A stretch of 64,000 nt of DNA from Maniola hyperantus (GCF_902806685.2 NC_048562.1:5842249-5906248); one strand, 5' to 3'; shown: positions 21,677 through 32,787, counted from the first letter of the stretch. The notes: generated by a model not told the origin, from the sequence alone. Program-made: numbers and translations.

Positions 21677-21895
21677 TCCATACTATAATATTATAAATGC
21701 AAAAGTGTGTTTGTCTGTCTGTCTGCTAGCCTTTCACGGCCCATCCGTTCAACTGATTTTGACGAAATTTGGTACAGATATGGCTTGCATCCCGGAGAAG
21801 GATATAGGCTTCTTTTTATCCCGGAAAATCAAAGAGTTCCCACGAGATTTTTAAAAACCTAAATCCATGCGGATGAAGTCGCGGGCATCAGCTAG
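21677..21895 (+). mobile_element. Helitron (H1 type), full length
   Basis: TCCATACTATAATATTATAA start and CTAG at 21892-21895 before T, with the hairpin intact. Confidence 0.85.
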
Positions 21896-21933
21896 TAACT
21901 AATAAAGTCTCTGGCATTACCTCAGCGGAAAAA

Positions 21934-22592
21934 GCCGGCCAAGTGCGAGTCAGACTCGCGCACTGAGGGTTCAGTACTACAGTCGTGTTTGTTCGACATA
22001 TAGCACATCCATCATCCATCCATCAGCCTGTTAGGGTCCACTGTTGGACATAGGCCTTTCCAAGAGCGCGCCACCAAACAGGGTCCTCAGCCTTCCTCAT
22101 CCATCCCGTCCACCTTCTTCAGGTCATCGGTCCAGCGTACTGGAGGTCGTCCCACACTGCTTATACCGGTACGCGGTCTCCATTCCAGAACACGTCTGCC
22201 CCATCAGCCGTCGGTTCTGCGACAGACATGACCTGCCCATTAGATATAGCACGATAAATCAAAAACTATGATACACAAAAACAAATTAAAATCTGCTTTA
22301 GAATGTACAAGTAAAGCCCTTTCATATGATACCCCACTTGATATAGTTATCTTACTTCGAAAATTGAAAATACTAATTATTAGTTCGTGACCACAATTTA
22401 ATTTTTGTTTGTGTGATGTAACCACAAATTCACAGTTACAGATTTTTCTCCTAATGTCTGCTATATCTACCTACCTGCCAAATTTCATGATTCTAAGTCA
22501 ACGGGAAGTACCTTGAAGGTTTCTTGACAGACAGACAGACAACAAAGTGATCCTATAAGGATTCCGTTTTTCCTTTTGAGATACGGAACCCT
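21934..22592 (+). repeat. R-family repeat split by an RTE fragment
   Basis: The 5' part 21934-22006 and 3' part 22244-22592 form one full R element once the RTE insertion is removed. Confidence 0.82.
22007..22243 (-). mobile_element. RTE-like LINE 3' fragment with target duplication
   Basis: A 9-bp direct repeat ATATAGCAC (21998-22006 and 22244-22252) flanks it. Its minus-strand text encodes the end of an RTE-like ORF (a TDDLKKV-type stretch) and the tail is (GGAT)n. Confidence 0.82.
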
Positions 22593-22639
22593 AAAAAAAA
22601 CATAATGGCTCATCATCATGAAAGTATAATCCGCGATAG

Positions 22640-22816
22640 TTTTTTTTTTAAAAGAATATTAGCCATTTTTAATGACAAATATTCCCCTTTCCTCTCCAAC
22701 TAAGCGTCAAGCCTGTGCTAGGAGTAGGTACGACAATTTAGTGCAACGGGCAGGGTTTGAACCGTCAACCTTTCGGTTTTCAGTCCACTCCTTTACCGGT
22801 TGAGCTATTGAGGCTC
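22640..22816 (-). mobile_element. SINE family B
   Basis: Antisense, with a poly(A) complement (22641-22650), B box complement near 22758 and head at 22816. Confidence 0.8.
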
Positions 22817-22821
22817 TAACT

Positions 22822-22950
22822 GAGATGGCAATCGGAGTATGAGGGAGTTGCACGCACGTCAAATGCGCTCGCCCGCAGCTGCGGGTTATTGCAAGGCTGT
22901 GCGGATGGACGGGGCGTTCCCTCCCCGATTGCCATCTCGACCTGTCGCGT
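22822..22950. mobile_element. MITE family G, left end clipped
   Basis: The inner GAGATGGCAATCGG repeat and the right CCGATTGCCATCTCGACC end are present. The first bases of the left repeat are lost next to the SINE. Confidence 0.65.
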
Positions 22951-23094
22951 ACTGTACCTACCCCTAGCGGCATACAGCTTTATTTATAAAATACCTGCCG
23001 CCTAGTGGTCAGGTGATAGCAAAACCATGTTTCAACGAAATTGCATCGTGTATCGCCCCAAGCTGCGAACTTACCATGCAAGTATAATAATGTA

Positions 23095-23904
23095 CAGTGG
23101 CGGATTTGCCCTAAGGCCCAGTAGCCCCTGGCCTAGGGCGGCTAGATATTAGGGGCGGCCAATCGTGACACAAATCACTTTTTTTTTGTGAGTTAGTGAC
23201 AAAAGAATTGCGCCTGCTGCGCTCGCACTCCTATTTATTTCGGCAGACAGCTCGTCAATACCACACATATATCATACATGTTAATTATGCTTTTATCTGT
23301 ATTTATTTCATTGCCTTTCTAACTATTACCCTTATATAAAACGGCAAGTTTTTAAGATTTTTAATTACACGCTATACTAACCATGCACAATGACTATTTT
23401 TTATTTTTATTTTTTAGCTCCGTTTAATCGAACTCATCCTGTCAATCACAGATGTTGGTGAAGACTGTTAGGCTCGTGCACGTCACTCTTATTGGTCCTG
23501 GCAGAATACCAGCGCTCAGGTTTTATTTTAAAACCTGCAGCATTAATGCTGAGCTGGGGCCATTTCATCTTGTGCCAAGTGGGTGCAAGAACTCATTTTA
23601 GATTTAATTAATTATTAAGTACTTCTTATTATCTACTAACTACTATCTACTAACTATTAATTTTAAGTTTGTTTGTACCTTAGGCATAAGATGAATAAAC
23701 CAGTTTTCTTTCTTCTTTCTTTCTATTTATCATTGGATTGTATTTTGACAGACAGAGCAAAGCCCCCACCCCTCCCCCGCCGCCATTTTCTGTGTTAAAA
23801 AGTACACGGTAAAACCATAGATATTTCCTCTCTATTAGTTTAAATACTCTAAGTTACGAAATGACCTGGGGCCCAGGGCGGCTAAGACTGCAAATCCGCC
23901 ACTG
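23095..23904. mobile_element. Non-autonomous hAT element
   Basis: An exact 8-bp duplication ATAATGTA (23087-23094 and 23905-23912) and 15-bp terminal repeats CAGTGGCGGATTTGC bound 810 bp. CAGTGGCG ends are typical of a hAT branch. The interior has no transposase and shows CT-rich tracts (23700-23725). Confidence 0.9.
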
Positions 23905-23984
23905 ATAATGTATCGATATTCGATGTAAGTACACAGTTAAACTGACACGTGCCTACGATACGATAATGGATTTAAATGTTTTTC

Positions 23985-24127
23985 AATTCAAATAAACCTT
24001 CACCTTTCTACCACCGTACCGCAAGGCACCAGGCTAGTTTCCAGCCCTATGTCGTCAAAATTCCATCTACGCGTACGAAACGCTTTGCGTCATCGTTCCT
24101 TATCGTTCGTATCGTCACGCATACTAA
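23985..24127 (+). pseudogene. LINE RT C-terminal fragment (J3)
   Basis: The frame at 23976-24191 reads RTARHQASFQPYVV and STRTKRFASSFL, matching the region just before the WNTLP motif in the J3 copy at 33575. It is truncated before WNTLP and joined to a Helitron end. Confidence 0.55.
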
Positions 24128-24191
24128 GAGGGTGAAACAGGGGTTTGAAATTCGTGTAGTCCACGCGGACGAAATCGCGGGCATAAGCTAG
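24128..24191 (+). mobile_element. Helitron 3' end
   Basis: Only the last 64 bp remain: 'gtccacgcggacgaa', hairpin and CTAG (24188-24191). The next Helitron starts at the following base. Confidence 0.7.
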
Positions 24192-24393
24192 TCTAAATAT
24201 ATAAAAGGATTGACTGACTGACTGATCTATCAACGCACAGCTCAAACTACTGGACGGATCGGGCTGAAATTTGGCCTGCAGATAGCTATTATCCGCTAAG
24301 AAAGGATTTTTGAAAATTCAACTCCTAAGGGGGGTGAAATAGGGGTATGAAATATGTGTTGTCCACGCGAACGTAGTCGCGGGGATACGCTAG
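24192..24393 (+). mobile_element. Helitron (H3 type), head-to-tail with previous
   Basis: TCTAAATATATAAAAGGATT starts directly after the CTAG of the preceding copy. CTAG ends at 24393 before T. Confidence 0.82.
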
Positions 24394-25142
24394 TAAATAA
24401 CAAATCATCATGATCAACCTATCGCTGGCTTGTTAAGTTTTATTATATATTATGGTTTTTAATTTTACGGATCATTAAAAAATGAAACCATTTTACTTGG
24501 CGTCCAATAGACCACAGACTACTTTATTTTTCTTAAATGTCTTAAACTAACTCTTTACTTTATTAGATTATAGACTAGATATTTTTAAAGGCAAAGGAAA
24601 TAAATAAATTTCTATCATGGCTCACTGCAGAGCAAAGTTGCTGTTTACCAAGCACCAAGATACAACAGTAATTGGATTTCAGACAAGCATTTGGTTCCTA
24701 AACGAAGGTTTTTTTTAGGAATTTTCTCGAAAATTCTTAGGCCTAAATAACCTTAAAGGGTGAAGGGGTCTCCAGTTGCGAGCAGCAGTGATCGGCACTC
24801 GGCAGCAGCACCGCTGCACTGAATGGGCCGCGCGCCGGATCTCTCTAATTGGTACCGCCGCCGGCGCACCCCTACACCGGAAACTCATTGCTCTACATCT
24901 CTACAAGCTGTGGAGTCGATTAATATTTATTTTTTATTTAAAAAAACCGACTTCAATACCTAACCACAAACACTAAAAATTAAGAAATAATTTAATTTCT
25001 TACATAATACCGAAAATATCATTTATACAAGAGTTAATATAGTTCCATAATTTTGGTGCCGGTTCCAATTAGCTTATTAGCTGCGCGAATCGTCTAGACT
25101 TGATATTTTTATGAGACTCCACAATGGCACCTCATTGGTGGT
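24394..25142. other. No gene seen; one GC-rich patch
   Basis: A GC-rich patch (24775-24905) stands out from AT-rich flanks. Its 66-codon open frame has no splice or family support. The rest is AT-rich without known repeats. Confidence 0.4.
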
Positions 25143-25887
25143 GTTGGCCAAGTGCAAGTCAGACTCGCGCACCGAGGGTTCCGTACTATAACAATCGTAT
25201 TTTTTCGACAATTTAACGATAAATCGTAAACTATTATGCATAAAAATAAATAAAAATAAGTTTTAGAATGTACAGGTAAAGCCATTTCATACGATACCCC
25301 ACTTGGTGTATTAATCTTACTTTAAAAGTTGAAAATACTACTTATTTGTTCAAGAACACATTTAATTTTTTTTATGTAACCACAAATTCTCGGTTTGTAG
25401 ATGTTATATGATTTATATGATTTATTTATTCATTTGCTTTCATGGTTACATGAAGCCCCGTTAGGGCATTGCAAAGTTAGGTACATTAACAATACATACA
25501 TGCTAAATATATAATTATTATACAATTACATGCAAACTACGTGTTACATTATTTTATAATAGATTTTATCAGGTAATTATATAGGGCATTCATTTTGAAT
25601 CGAAATTATTTTTATTTATTGATTGATCGCACTAATTCATTACGTTTGTTATAATGTCAATTAGTTTCTCTTTGTTAATAATTTAGTAATATTAAGTAGG
25701 TACAAGTATGTTAATATAAAATAGTTTCGATGTTTCCCCTTCTGTGTGGTATAAGACCTACCTACCTGCCAAATTTCATGATTCTAGGTCAACGGGAAGT
25801 ACCCTGTAGGTTTCTTGACAGACAGACAGACAACAAAGTGATTCTATAAGGGTTCCTTTTTTCCTTTTGAGGTACGGAAACGTAAAA
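25143..25887 (+). repeat. R-family repeat split by a LINE tail
   Basis: R parts 25143-25404 and 25748-25887 flank a 343-bp insertion. The terminal hairpin is present (25851-25880). Confidence 0.75.
25405..25747 (-). mobile_element. LINE 3' UTR inside an R repeat
   Basis: It begins with ATTTAT-type repeats and includes the 'ccccgttagggcattgc' block. On the minus strand this is a 3' end. No coding part remains. Confidence 0.55.
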
Positions 25888-26143
25888 ATAAAAATTATAT
25901 TAATTTATTTTTTATTTTTTAAATCGACTCCACGCCACTCCTGTGCTTCTAAAGTAATGTTTTTCTTTTCAAAAAAACTGAAATAATATCTATTCGTGTA
26001 AAAATATACTTACAAAATGTTATATCTGTATACTTTTACATAACTGGGGAAACTTACAGAAAATGTTTTGTGTATATTTACATTATTGTGAACTTTTGTA
26101 AGAATTTGACGTACCCTGTGGTTGGTGCATTAGTTATTAATGA

Positions 26144-26350
26144 CTAGCTGATGCCCGCGACTTCGTCCGTGTGGCGTGGAATTAGGTTTTAAAAAATCCC
26201 GTGGGAACTCTTTGATTTTCCGGGATAAAAAGTAGCCCATGTCACTCTCCAGGTCTTTATGTATACCCATGCAAAAATTACATTACTCCGTTGCGACGTG
26301 ATTGAAGGACAAACCAACAAACAAACACACTTTAGCATTTATAATAAGGG
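26144..26350 (-). mobile_element. Helitron (H2 type)
   Basis: CTAG at 26144, hairpin, then 'ggacaaaccaacaaac' and 'ttataataagggcac' at the far end. Confidence 0.8.
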
Positions 26351-26365
26351 CACCTAAAGGTTTTC

Positions 26366-26665
26366 TTTCATCATGATCTACCCATCGCCGGTTCACTACT
26401 GAGTACGGATCTGCTCTCAGAATGAGAAGGGCTAGGTCATAGTCCACCACGCTGGCAATGAGCGGATTGATAGACTTCACATACCTTTAAGAAAATTATG
26501 GAGCTCTCGGGCATGTGGGTTTCCTCACGATGTTTTCCTTCCCCGTTAAAGCAATTACTTAAAACGGACATAACTCCGAAAAGTTAGAAATGCGTGCCCG
26601 GGATCGAACCCCCGACCTCCGATTAGGCGGCGGACGTCCCAACCACTAGGATATCACAGCTTCTT
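26366..26665 (-). mobile_element. SINE family A, near full length
   Basis: Antisense copy whose head faces the plus-strand SINE A at 26692, forming a head-to-head pair. Confidence 0.8.
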
Positions 26666-26691
26666 TATCCATACTAATACTTAGCCTTGGT

Positions 26692-27060
26692 AGCTTAGTG
26701 GTTTAGACGTCCGCCCCCTATTTGGAAGGTCGGGAGTTCGATCCCGGGCACGCACCCACCTCTAGCTTTTCGGAATCCGGTATTTGACAACTAGTCAAAT
26801 CAGTAACTTTTATCAAACGTCAAAACGCGCGCTTAGTATGCGAAATTCTATGAAATGCCGGTATATGACGTCACAATCTTTTGACGTGCTTTTTTAGTTT
26901 AATCGATAATTTAAAATGGTTGTCACACATAAAACTAACAAAGGAAGTGGATTTTACGTATTTTGGAAGACGCTCTATTTAATAATCACTGAGAAATAAT
27001 TTATTTTTGATGTAGTCAAATACCGTATTATGTCCGTTTTATGCAATTCAATAGGAACTC
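26692..27060 (+). mobile_element. SINE family A interrupted by a MITE
   Basis: Box A (TAGCTTAGTGG) and box B (GTTCGATCCC) are intact. The body is split at 'cttttcgga' by MITE M and resumes with 'attatgtccgtttta'. Confidence 0.75.
26778..27025. mobile_element. MITE family M
   Basis: It begins CGGTATTTGAC and ends GTCAAATACCG, 11-bp terminal inverted repeats around 226 bp. Inserted in the SINE. Target duplication not resolved. Confidence 0.75.
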
Positions 27061-27106
27061 TACGGGTCAACTGTCATTTCAAAAGTAAACTCCGACGAGT
27101 AACTTT

Positions 27107-27446
27107 TGACGACCTCCCTGGCGCAGTGGTGAGCGCTGTGGTCTTAATAGTGGGAGGTCCCGGGTTCGATTCCTGGCAGGGGTTTGGAATTTTATAATTT
27201 CTAAATTTCTGGTCTGGTCTGGTGGGAGGCTTCGGCCGTGGCTAGTTACCACCCTACCGGCAAAGCCGTGCTGCCAAGCGATTTAGCGTTCCGGTACGAT
27301 GCCGTGTAGAAACCAAAGGGGTATGGGTTTAATAAAAACTGCCATACCCCTTGCCAGGTTAGCCCGCTATCATCTTAGACTGCATCATCACTTACCACCA
27401 GGTGAGATTGCAGTCATGGGCTAACTTGTATCTGAATAAAAAAAAA
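27107..27446 (+). mobile_element. SINE family C, full length
   Basis: Box A (TGGCGCAGTGG) and box B (GGTTCGATTCC) match the tRNA consensus. The body ends 'ctaacttgtatctgaat' plus poly(A). This is the reference copy in the window, with about ten partial relatives. Confidence 0.88.
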
Positions 27447-27519
27447 AAAAAACTAAAATCGTACTTTTAAAATGGACACAAAAAGTTAAAATGGCACGTG
27501 AGGAGTTCAATTTTACGCG

Positions 27520-27645
27520 TTATATAGGTATAACTTGTATTGCGGAGACGGACATTTGCTACATTATTTTATCCCGGGAAAATCAAAGGAATTCCGCAGG
27601 ATTATTCGAAACCCAATTCCATGCACGCAGGCATCGTCTAGTAAA
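27520..27645 (+). mobile_element. Degraded Helitron 3' half
   Basis: 'tttatcccgggaaaatc' and the terminal GCATCGTCTAG (27632-27642) remain. The hairpin is decayed. Confidence 0.55.
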
Positions 27646-27670
27646 AAGTGTTTAAAAACTCATAGCTCAT

Positions 27671-29456
27671 GAAGTAATATTTAGAGCGAAATGTTACGCT
27701 TTGGTAGTCACAAAATTTTACTTGGGAAAGTCGGAAAATACGAGGGAAGTATGCTAGAGGTATCTTTGTAGAGTAGTCGAGTTATTGCGGGATGCAGTAA
27801 TTAACACTACTCTCGGACATGAGAGATTTTATACTGAGTGGATTGCGAATCCGACACATTTTTCTACTATTACAAATAATTTAATAATAAGTTAATATAA
27901 TATTAGCTATATTAAATGACTAATATTCCCCTTTCCTCTCCAATTAAGCGTCAGGCTTTTGCTAAGAGTAGGTACGACAATAGTGCAACGTGCGGGAATT
28001 GAACCGTCGACCTTTCGGTTTTCAGTCCACTCCTATACCGGTTGAGCTATTTAGGCTCAATTGTAAAACTAATAAAAAATGTAGAGAAACTGTTGTAAAG
28101 TAACACTTAAGTCAGCAAATAGGCGACTGGCGATCTCAAAGCCGTAAATAACTACATAGTTATTATAGTGAAGATTTAGATTTTTTTATAAGAAAAGTAA
28201 ATTCGCAGTGAAGTAATATTTAGAGCGAAAACGTTACGCTTTGGTAGTCACAAAATTATACTTGGGAAAGTTGGAAAATACGCGGGAAATGTGCAAGGTA
28301 TCTTTGTAGAGTAGTCGAGTTATTGCGGGATGCAGTAATTAACACTACTCTCGGACATGAGAGATTTTATACTGAGTGGATTGCGAATCCGATACATTTT
28401 TCTACTATTACAAATAATTTAATAATAAGTTAATATAATATTAGCCATATTAAATGACTAATATTCCCCTTTCCTCTCCAATTAAGCGTCAGGCTTTTGC
28501 TAAGAGTAGGTACGACAATAGTGCAACGTGCGGGAATTGAACCGTCGACATTTCGGTTTTCAGTCCACTCCTATACCGGTTGAGCTATTTAGGCTCAATT
28601 GTAAAACTAATAAAAAATGTAGAGAAACTGTTGTAAAGTAACACTTAAGTCAGCAAATAGGCGACTGGCGATCTCAAAGCCGTAAATAACTACATAGTTA
28701 TTATAGTGAAGATTTAGATTTTTTTATAAGAAAAGTAAATTCGCAGTGAAGTAATATTTAGAGCGAAAACGTTACGCTTTGGTAGTCACAAAATTATACT
28801 TGGGAAAGTTGGAAAATACGCGGGAAATGTGCAAGGTATCTTTGTAGAGTAGTCGAGTTATTGCGGGATGCAGTAATTAACACTACTCTCGGATATGAGA
28901 GATTTTATACTGAGTGGATTGCGAATCCGATACATTTTTGTATTAATTTATATCTGCATGCCTTTGGACAATGCTAGAATTTCTACAGAACCGACCCATT
29001 TACCAAAAGTAAATTTTTAAAAAGGCATTTTGTTGCTGTTTTGTTACTGATAACTAAACATAGGATTAAATGCCCCAAGAACTTGCGGTTTTTCATTAAG
29101 TCACATAATGATTCTAGCACTATATACAACTTATAATAATTGTGAAACTAATAAAAAATGTAGAGAAAATGTTGTAAAGTAACACTTAAGTCAGCGAGTA
29201 GGTGATCTCAAATCCGTAAATAACTACATATACTATAGTTATTGTTGTCAAGATTTAGATTTTTTATAAGAAAATTAAAATTCTCAGTGAAGTAATATTT
29301 AGAGCGAAAATGTTACGCTTTGGTAGTCACAAAATTATACTTGGCAAAGTCAGAGAGTATGCTAGGGCTATCTTTGTAGAGTAGTCGAGTTATTGCGGGA
29401 TGCAGTAATTAACACTACTCTCGGACATGAGAGATTTTATATTGAGTGGGTTGAAG
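27671..29456 (+). repeat. Tandem array, 538-541 bp period, 3.3 copies
   Basis: Units start with gaagtaatatttagagcg at 27671, 28210, 28748 and 29289. Units 1 and 2 each contain an antisense SINE B. In unit 3 the same interval (28937-29145) carries unrelated AT-rich text instead. Unit 4 stops after 168 bp. Near identity of units 2 and 3 where they align implies recent unequal exchange. No open frame spans a unit. Confidence 0.92.
27896..28060 (-). mobile_element. SINE family B inside array unit 1
   Basis: Antisense body and head (B box complement near 27993). Its duplicate in unit 2 spans 28436-28600 and shares its base changes, so the SINE was amplified with the array, not inserted twice. Confidence 0.8.
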
Positions 29457-29489
29457 TCGAAGCTCTATATCGATAATAATGCTTCTTCC

Positions 29490-29620
29490 GGTTAAATAGC
29501 GGTTAAGCCGCATCGGCGGCTCCTCTGGTGCTGCAAATCATAGGCGGCGGTAATCACTTAACGTCAGGTGACCCGCCTGCTCGTTTGCTCGCTATATCTA
29601 TTAAAAAAAAATATATATAT
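29490..29620 (+). mobile_element. Short retroposon with A-rich tail (family S)
   Basis: It holds 'cggcggctcctctggtgctg', 'tcaggtgacccgcctgctc' and a tail of A then TA repeats. Related copies are at 51643 (plus), 59262 and 62878 (minus). Its source LINE is not identified. Confidence 0.65.
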
Positions 29621-29679
29621 ATTTAACAATTCGAGTGGAATTTTGAAAATCCGCAAGAGGGTATTTCACCATATAACTA

Positions 29680-29983
29680 CTAGCTTATGCTCGCGACTTC
29701 GTCCGCGTGGACTACACAAATTTCACACCCCTATTTCACCCCCTTAGGGGTGGAATTTTCAAAATTCCTTTCTTAGCGGATGCCTACGTCATAATAGCTA
29801 TCTATTTGCCAATCATGACTGACTGACTGATCTATCAACGCACAGCTCAAACTACTGGACGGATCGGGCTGAAATTTGGCATGCAGATAGCTATTATGAC
29901 GTAGGCATCCGCTAAGAAAGGATTTTTGAAAATTCAACCCCTAAGGGGGTGAAATGGGGGTTCGAAATTTGTGTAGTCCACAA
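29680..29983. mobile_element. Two Helitron parts facing each other
   Basis: 29680-29812 is the 3' half of an H3 Helitron on the minus strand. 29814-29983 is an H3 5' two-thirds on the plus strand. Their shared text makes an inverted repeat about 100 bp per arm. Confidence 0.7.
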
Positions 29984-30079
29984 GAAGGGAAATTTTAGTC
30001 ATGCCATGCCATGCAAGCCATCCAGGTAATCGTAGTTGAATTTCTGTCTAGTTTTTACCATTGAAAGTTTTCGTATAAT

Positions 30080-30222
30080 CAATTTTTTTTTTTTTTTTAT
30101 TCGTATAAACTTTTACAAGTGCTTACGAATAGTCGGATGCATCTACCACTGGTTCGGAATGCCTTTCCTGCCGAGAAGAACCAGCAAGAAACTCGGCGGT
30201 TGCTCTTTTCAAATATTTGATT
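30080..30222 (-). mobile_element. LINE J2-like 3' end
   Basis: Poly(A) complement at 30085-30098, then the shared 'ttttacaagtgcttacg' and 'cggcggttgctctttt' blocks. Confidence 0.72.
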
Positions 30223-30480
30223 TTAAATCAATTCAATAGATACTTACTACAAATATTCACGAGATAATAATTATGAGCTGCACCTATTCAAAATTCTTGT
30301 ATTAACATAAAAAAATGAATATATCTTTAGTTTTTCAAATTCAAATGAATGCAAGTGGGCGTACTTCGCAAATACACGAAAAATGAAACCTTTTGAAACC
30401 CGGCCGGCGCTATTTGAGTGCTGAAAAAATTCTATTTAGTGATGTGCCCATGTTTTATCGACAGAATAAACAGATATTGG
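30223..30480. other. Unclassified AT-rich stretch
   Basis: No repeat or coding signal recognised. Confidence 0.4.
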
Positions 30481-30637
30481 GGCCGATTCTCTTGTACACA
30501 ATCTCTAAACTAAACTAAATTAACAGGTCTAAATCCAGTGCTATCCTTTTCCGCAAGCATCATTATGAAAGGGATAGCAATAGATTTAGACGTGCCATTT
30601 TAGTTTAGTTTAGAGATTGTGTACAACGGAATTAGCC
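30481..30637. mobile_element. Hairpin MITE, full length
   Basis: Arms of about 75 bp (with TACACAATCTCTAAACTAAA and its complement) meet near 30560. Remnants lie at 17515-17640 and 52030-52082. Target duplication not resolved. Confidence 0.75.
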
Positions 30638-30779
30638 ACATTGTAAGTAATTTTAAATACATATCAAAAACTGTGGACTGGCAAGATTCGAACCTGCGTC
30701 TCCTGGGATCTGTCTGTCTATCTGTCTGTCTGTCGGTCTGTCGGCCTGTCAAGAAACCTACAGGGTATACCTACTTCCC

Positions 30780-30910
30780 GTGATCATGATCAATCTATCG
30801 CCGGGTCACTACTGAGCATTGGTCTCCTCTCAGAATGAAAATGTTTTGGCCATAGTCTACTACACTGGCGGAGTGCGGATTGGTAGACTTTATACAACTT
30901 TGAGAACAGA
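30780..30910 (-). mobile_element. SINE family A, 3' part
   Basis: Antisense tail and 'actactgagcattggtctcc' block. The head is missing. Confidence 0.7.
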
Positions 30911-31197
30911 GTTATCGATAAATAATTATCGATACTAATGCTGGTACATCACTAGTCTAATAAAAGCGTACTCCTAAAGTTTGTCTGTGTGTAAATAGGC
31001 ATTCTGTATCATAAATTTCAAAAATCAAAAAATCTCGTCTTTACATACAGTTAGAATAAATGTAAAATGTAAATATTTTGCATTAACTTCCGGATGCATA
31101 AAATATTTGCTTCGTTCTATTGATGAAAAAAAACGGTCAAGCGTGAATCGGGCTCGCACTCGAAGGGTTCCGGACAAGATATAACATAACGTACTTT

Positions 31198-31720
31198 TTT
31201 TAGGGTTCCGTAGCCAAATGGCAAAAAACGGAACCCTTATAGATTCGTCATGTGTGTCTGTCTGTCTGTCTGTCCGTCTGTCCGTCTGTCCATCCGTATG
31301 TCACAGCCACTTTTTTCCGAAACTATAAGAGTACCTACTGTTGAAACTTTGTAAGTAGATGTATTCTGTAAATCGCATTAATAATAAATAAATTTTGGGG
31401 GTTCCCCATACTTAGAACTGAAACTCAAAATTATATTGAAGTTTCATTCAAATATAATTTTTTTCTAAACTGAATAGTTTGCGCGAGAGACACTTCCAAA
31501 ATGGTAAAATGTGTCCCCCCCCCCTGTAACTTCTAAAATAAGAGAATGATAAAACTAAAAAAGATATATATAATGTACATTACCATGCAAACTTCCACCG
31601 AAAATTGGTTTGAACGAGATCTAGTAAGTAGTTTTTGATTTATCGTCCAAAATGACGATAAAATACGATTGTACTACGGAACCCTCAGTGCGCGAGTCTG
31701 ATTCGCACTTGGCCGGTTTT
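31198..31720 (-). repeat. R-family variant, about 520 bp
   Basis: Both ends match R (hairpin agggttccgt...acggaaccc and CACTTGGCCGGTTTT). The middle differs from the 420-bp type and includes a C run (31517-31526). Confidence 0.75.
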
Positions 31721-31731
31721 CTTTTTTTGTA

Positions 31732-31911
31732 ATGTCTAACAAAAATTATATTATTGTAAATATATTGAAAAGCTACTGTAATCTGAATAATATCTATTTT
31801 CTTAAATATCTCTCGTAGGGAAAATAGTTTTAAATTATAAATTGCATGTATTGCCCTTTTTTGTAATACGAATTTTTTTCCAATATCTGCCGCTTTACCC
31901 CATAACAAGAT
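31732..31911 (-). pseudogene. Jockey-like reverse transcriptase fragment
   Basis: Minus-strand codons read LWGKAA, VLQKRAIHAIYNL, SLREIFKKIDI and YIYNNIIFV. These match the segment after the catalytic domain in Jockey/CR1-like RTs (LQKRAIR, LFKKLNIL, YI.E). It is truncated at both ends. Confidence 0.7.
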
Positions 31912-32286
31912 TCCGTGTTATTATTATTTACCTATTATTATAGGTAATGTATACCAATTACCAAGCACTCAGGCGGTGAAAGAGGGTGAAATTGGTTTTA
32001 ATGGTTATTTGAACAATAATTTTACAATTATTATCAATCAAATAATAATTTTGTTCATCTTATACTCTATTTGTTATTACAATTGCAACACTATGGGCTA
32101 TTTCAGACCATTCGCCATGGTTTTGTTACGCTGCTTCCATGGTGCAATGCCCACCGCCATACAATATTTAGTTATTTGTGTTCATCATCATCATCATGAT
32201 CAACCCTTCTATATCAACCCTATATATTTTTTGTCAATTTTTGATAAAAAATTGACCTTTCATGACCATATTAACACCGTAGCAGC

Positions 32287-32787
32287 CATAGAGCAGAAAC
32301 AAAGAGGAGTTGGCCTAAGCAACTGTGCACTGTGATTTTCAACTAGGTCCTGACGTCATCACTGTGGGCGGGGCCTTAGTTAGTATGCTGTCTGCGTTCG
32401 TCAGGTTCACATATATTGAGACTCGTATTATCGGTGTGTTTTCGCGTTTTTAAGAACAAAAGGATGAAGTGTTGTGTTTTATCGTGTCAAAGTTATTCAG
32501 ACAGACGTTCTGATGCTATGAATGGTATCACATTTCATTTGTAAGTAATTTTATACGTAATTATTAAATTGTTTCTACACTTATTGACATCTAGTGTGAG
32601 ATAGCTGAACTATGTAGTGACATCAATATATCGATGTTAGGTCGCTAAGCGAGTAGTTTTGCTACTAACCCGCAGATGGAAAATTGAGAAGTGGGCGGCG
32701 TTCCACAACCCCTCACCCCGCAAAATGTCACTCGATATTTCATAGGGAAATCTTAATACAACATCTCCTCTTTGTTTCTGCTCTATG
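32287..32787 (+). mobile_element. P-element-like MITE with THAP exon
   Basis: Exact 8-bp target duplication GTAGCAGC (32279-32286 and 32788-32795). Perfect 23-bp terminal inverted repeats (32287-32309 and 32765-32787) begin CATAGAGCAG. The interior keeps a GC-box-like gggcgggg (32368-32375), a TATA-like tatatt (32410) and a first coding exon of THAP type. P elements have 8-bp duplications, CA-starting ends and a THAP domain at the transposase N-terminus, so a deletion derivative of a P-superfamily element is the best reading. A hAT element with a captured exon is the alternative. Confidence 0.72.
32464..32540 (+). pseudogene. THAP zinc-finger first exon (transposase remnant)
   Basis: ATG at 32464 opens MKCCVLSCQSYSDRR and ends NGITFHL directly at a GTAAGT donor (32541). 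The spaced cysteines and the FH before the splice fit the start of a C2CH THAP domain. The rest of the domain (second Cys, His, AVPTIF box) is absent, since only about 250 bp remain to the right end. It cannot encode a working DNA-binding domain by itself. Confidence 0.65.

Noticed and set aside
24776..24976. 66-codon frame in a GC-rich patch
   Set aside because: No signal peptide, domain or splice sites, and it runs into an AT-rich tract. Left as unclassified.
27671..29456. CRISPR-like array
   Set aside because: Units are about 540 bp, eukaryotic, and contain a SINE. There are no short repeat-spacer units anywhere in the window.
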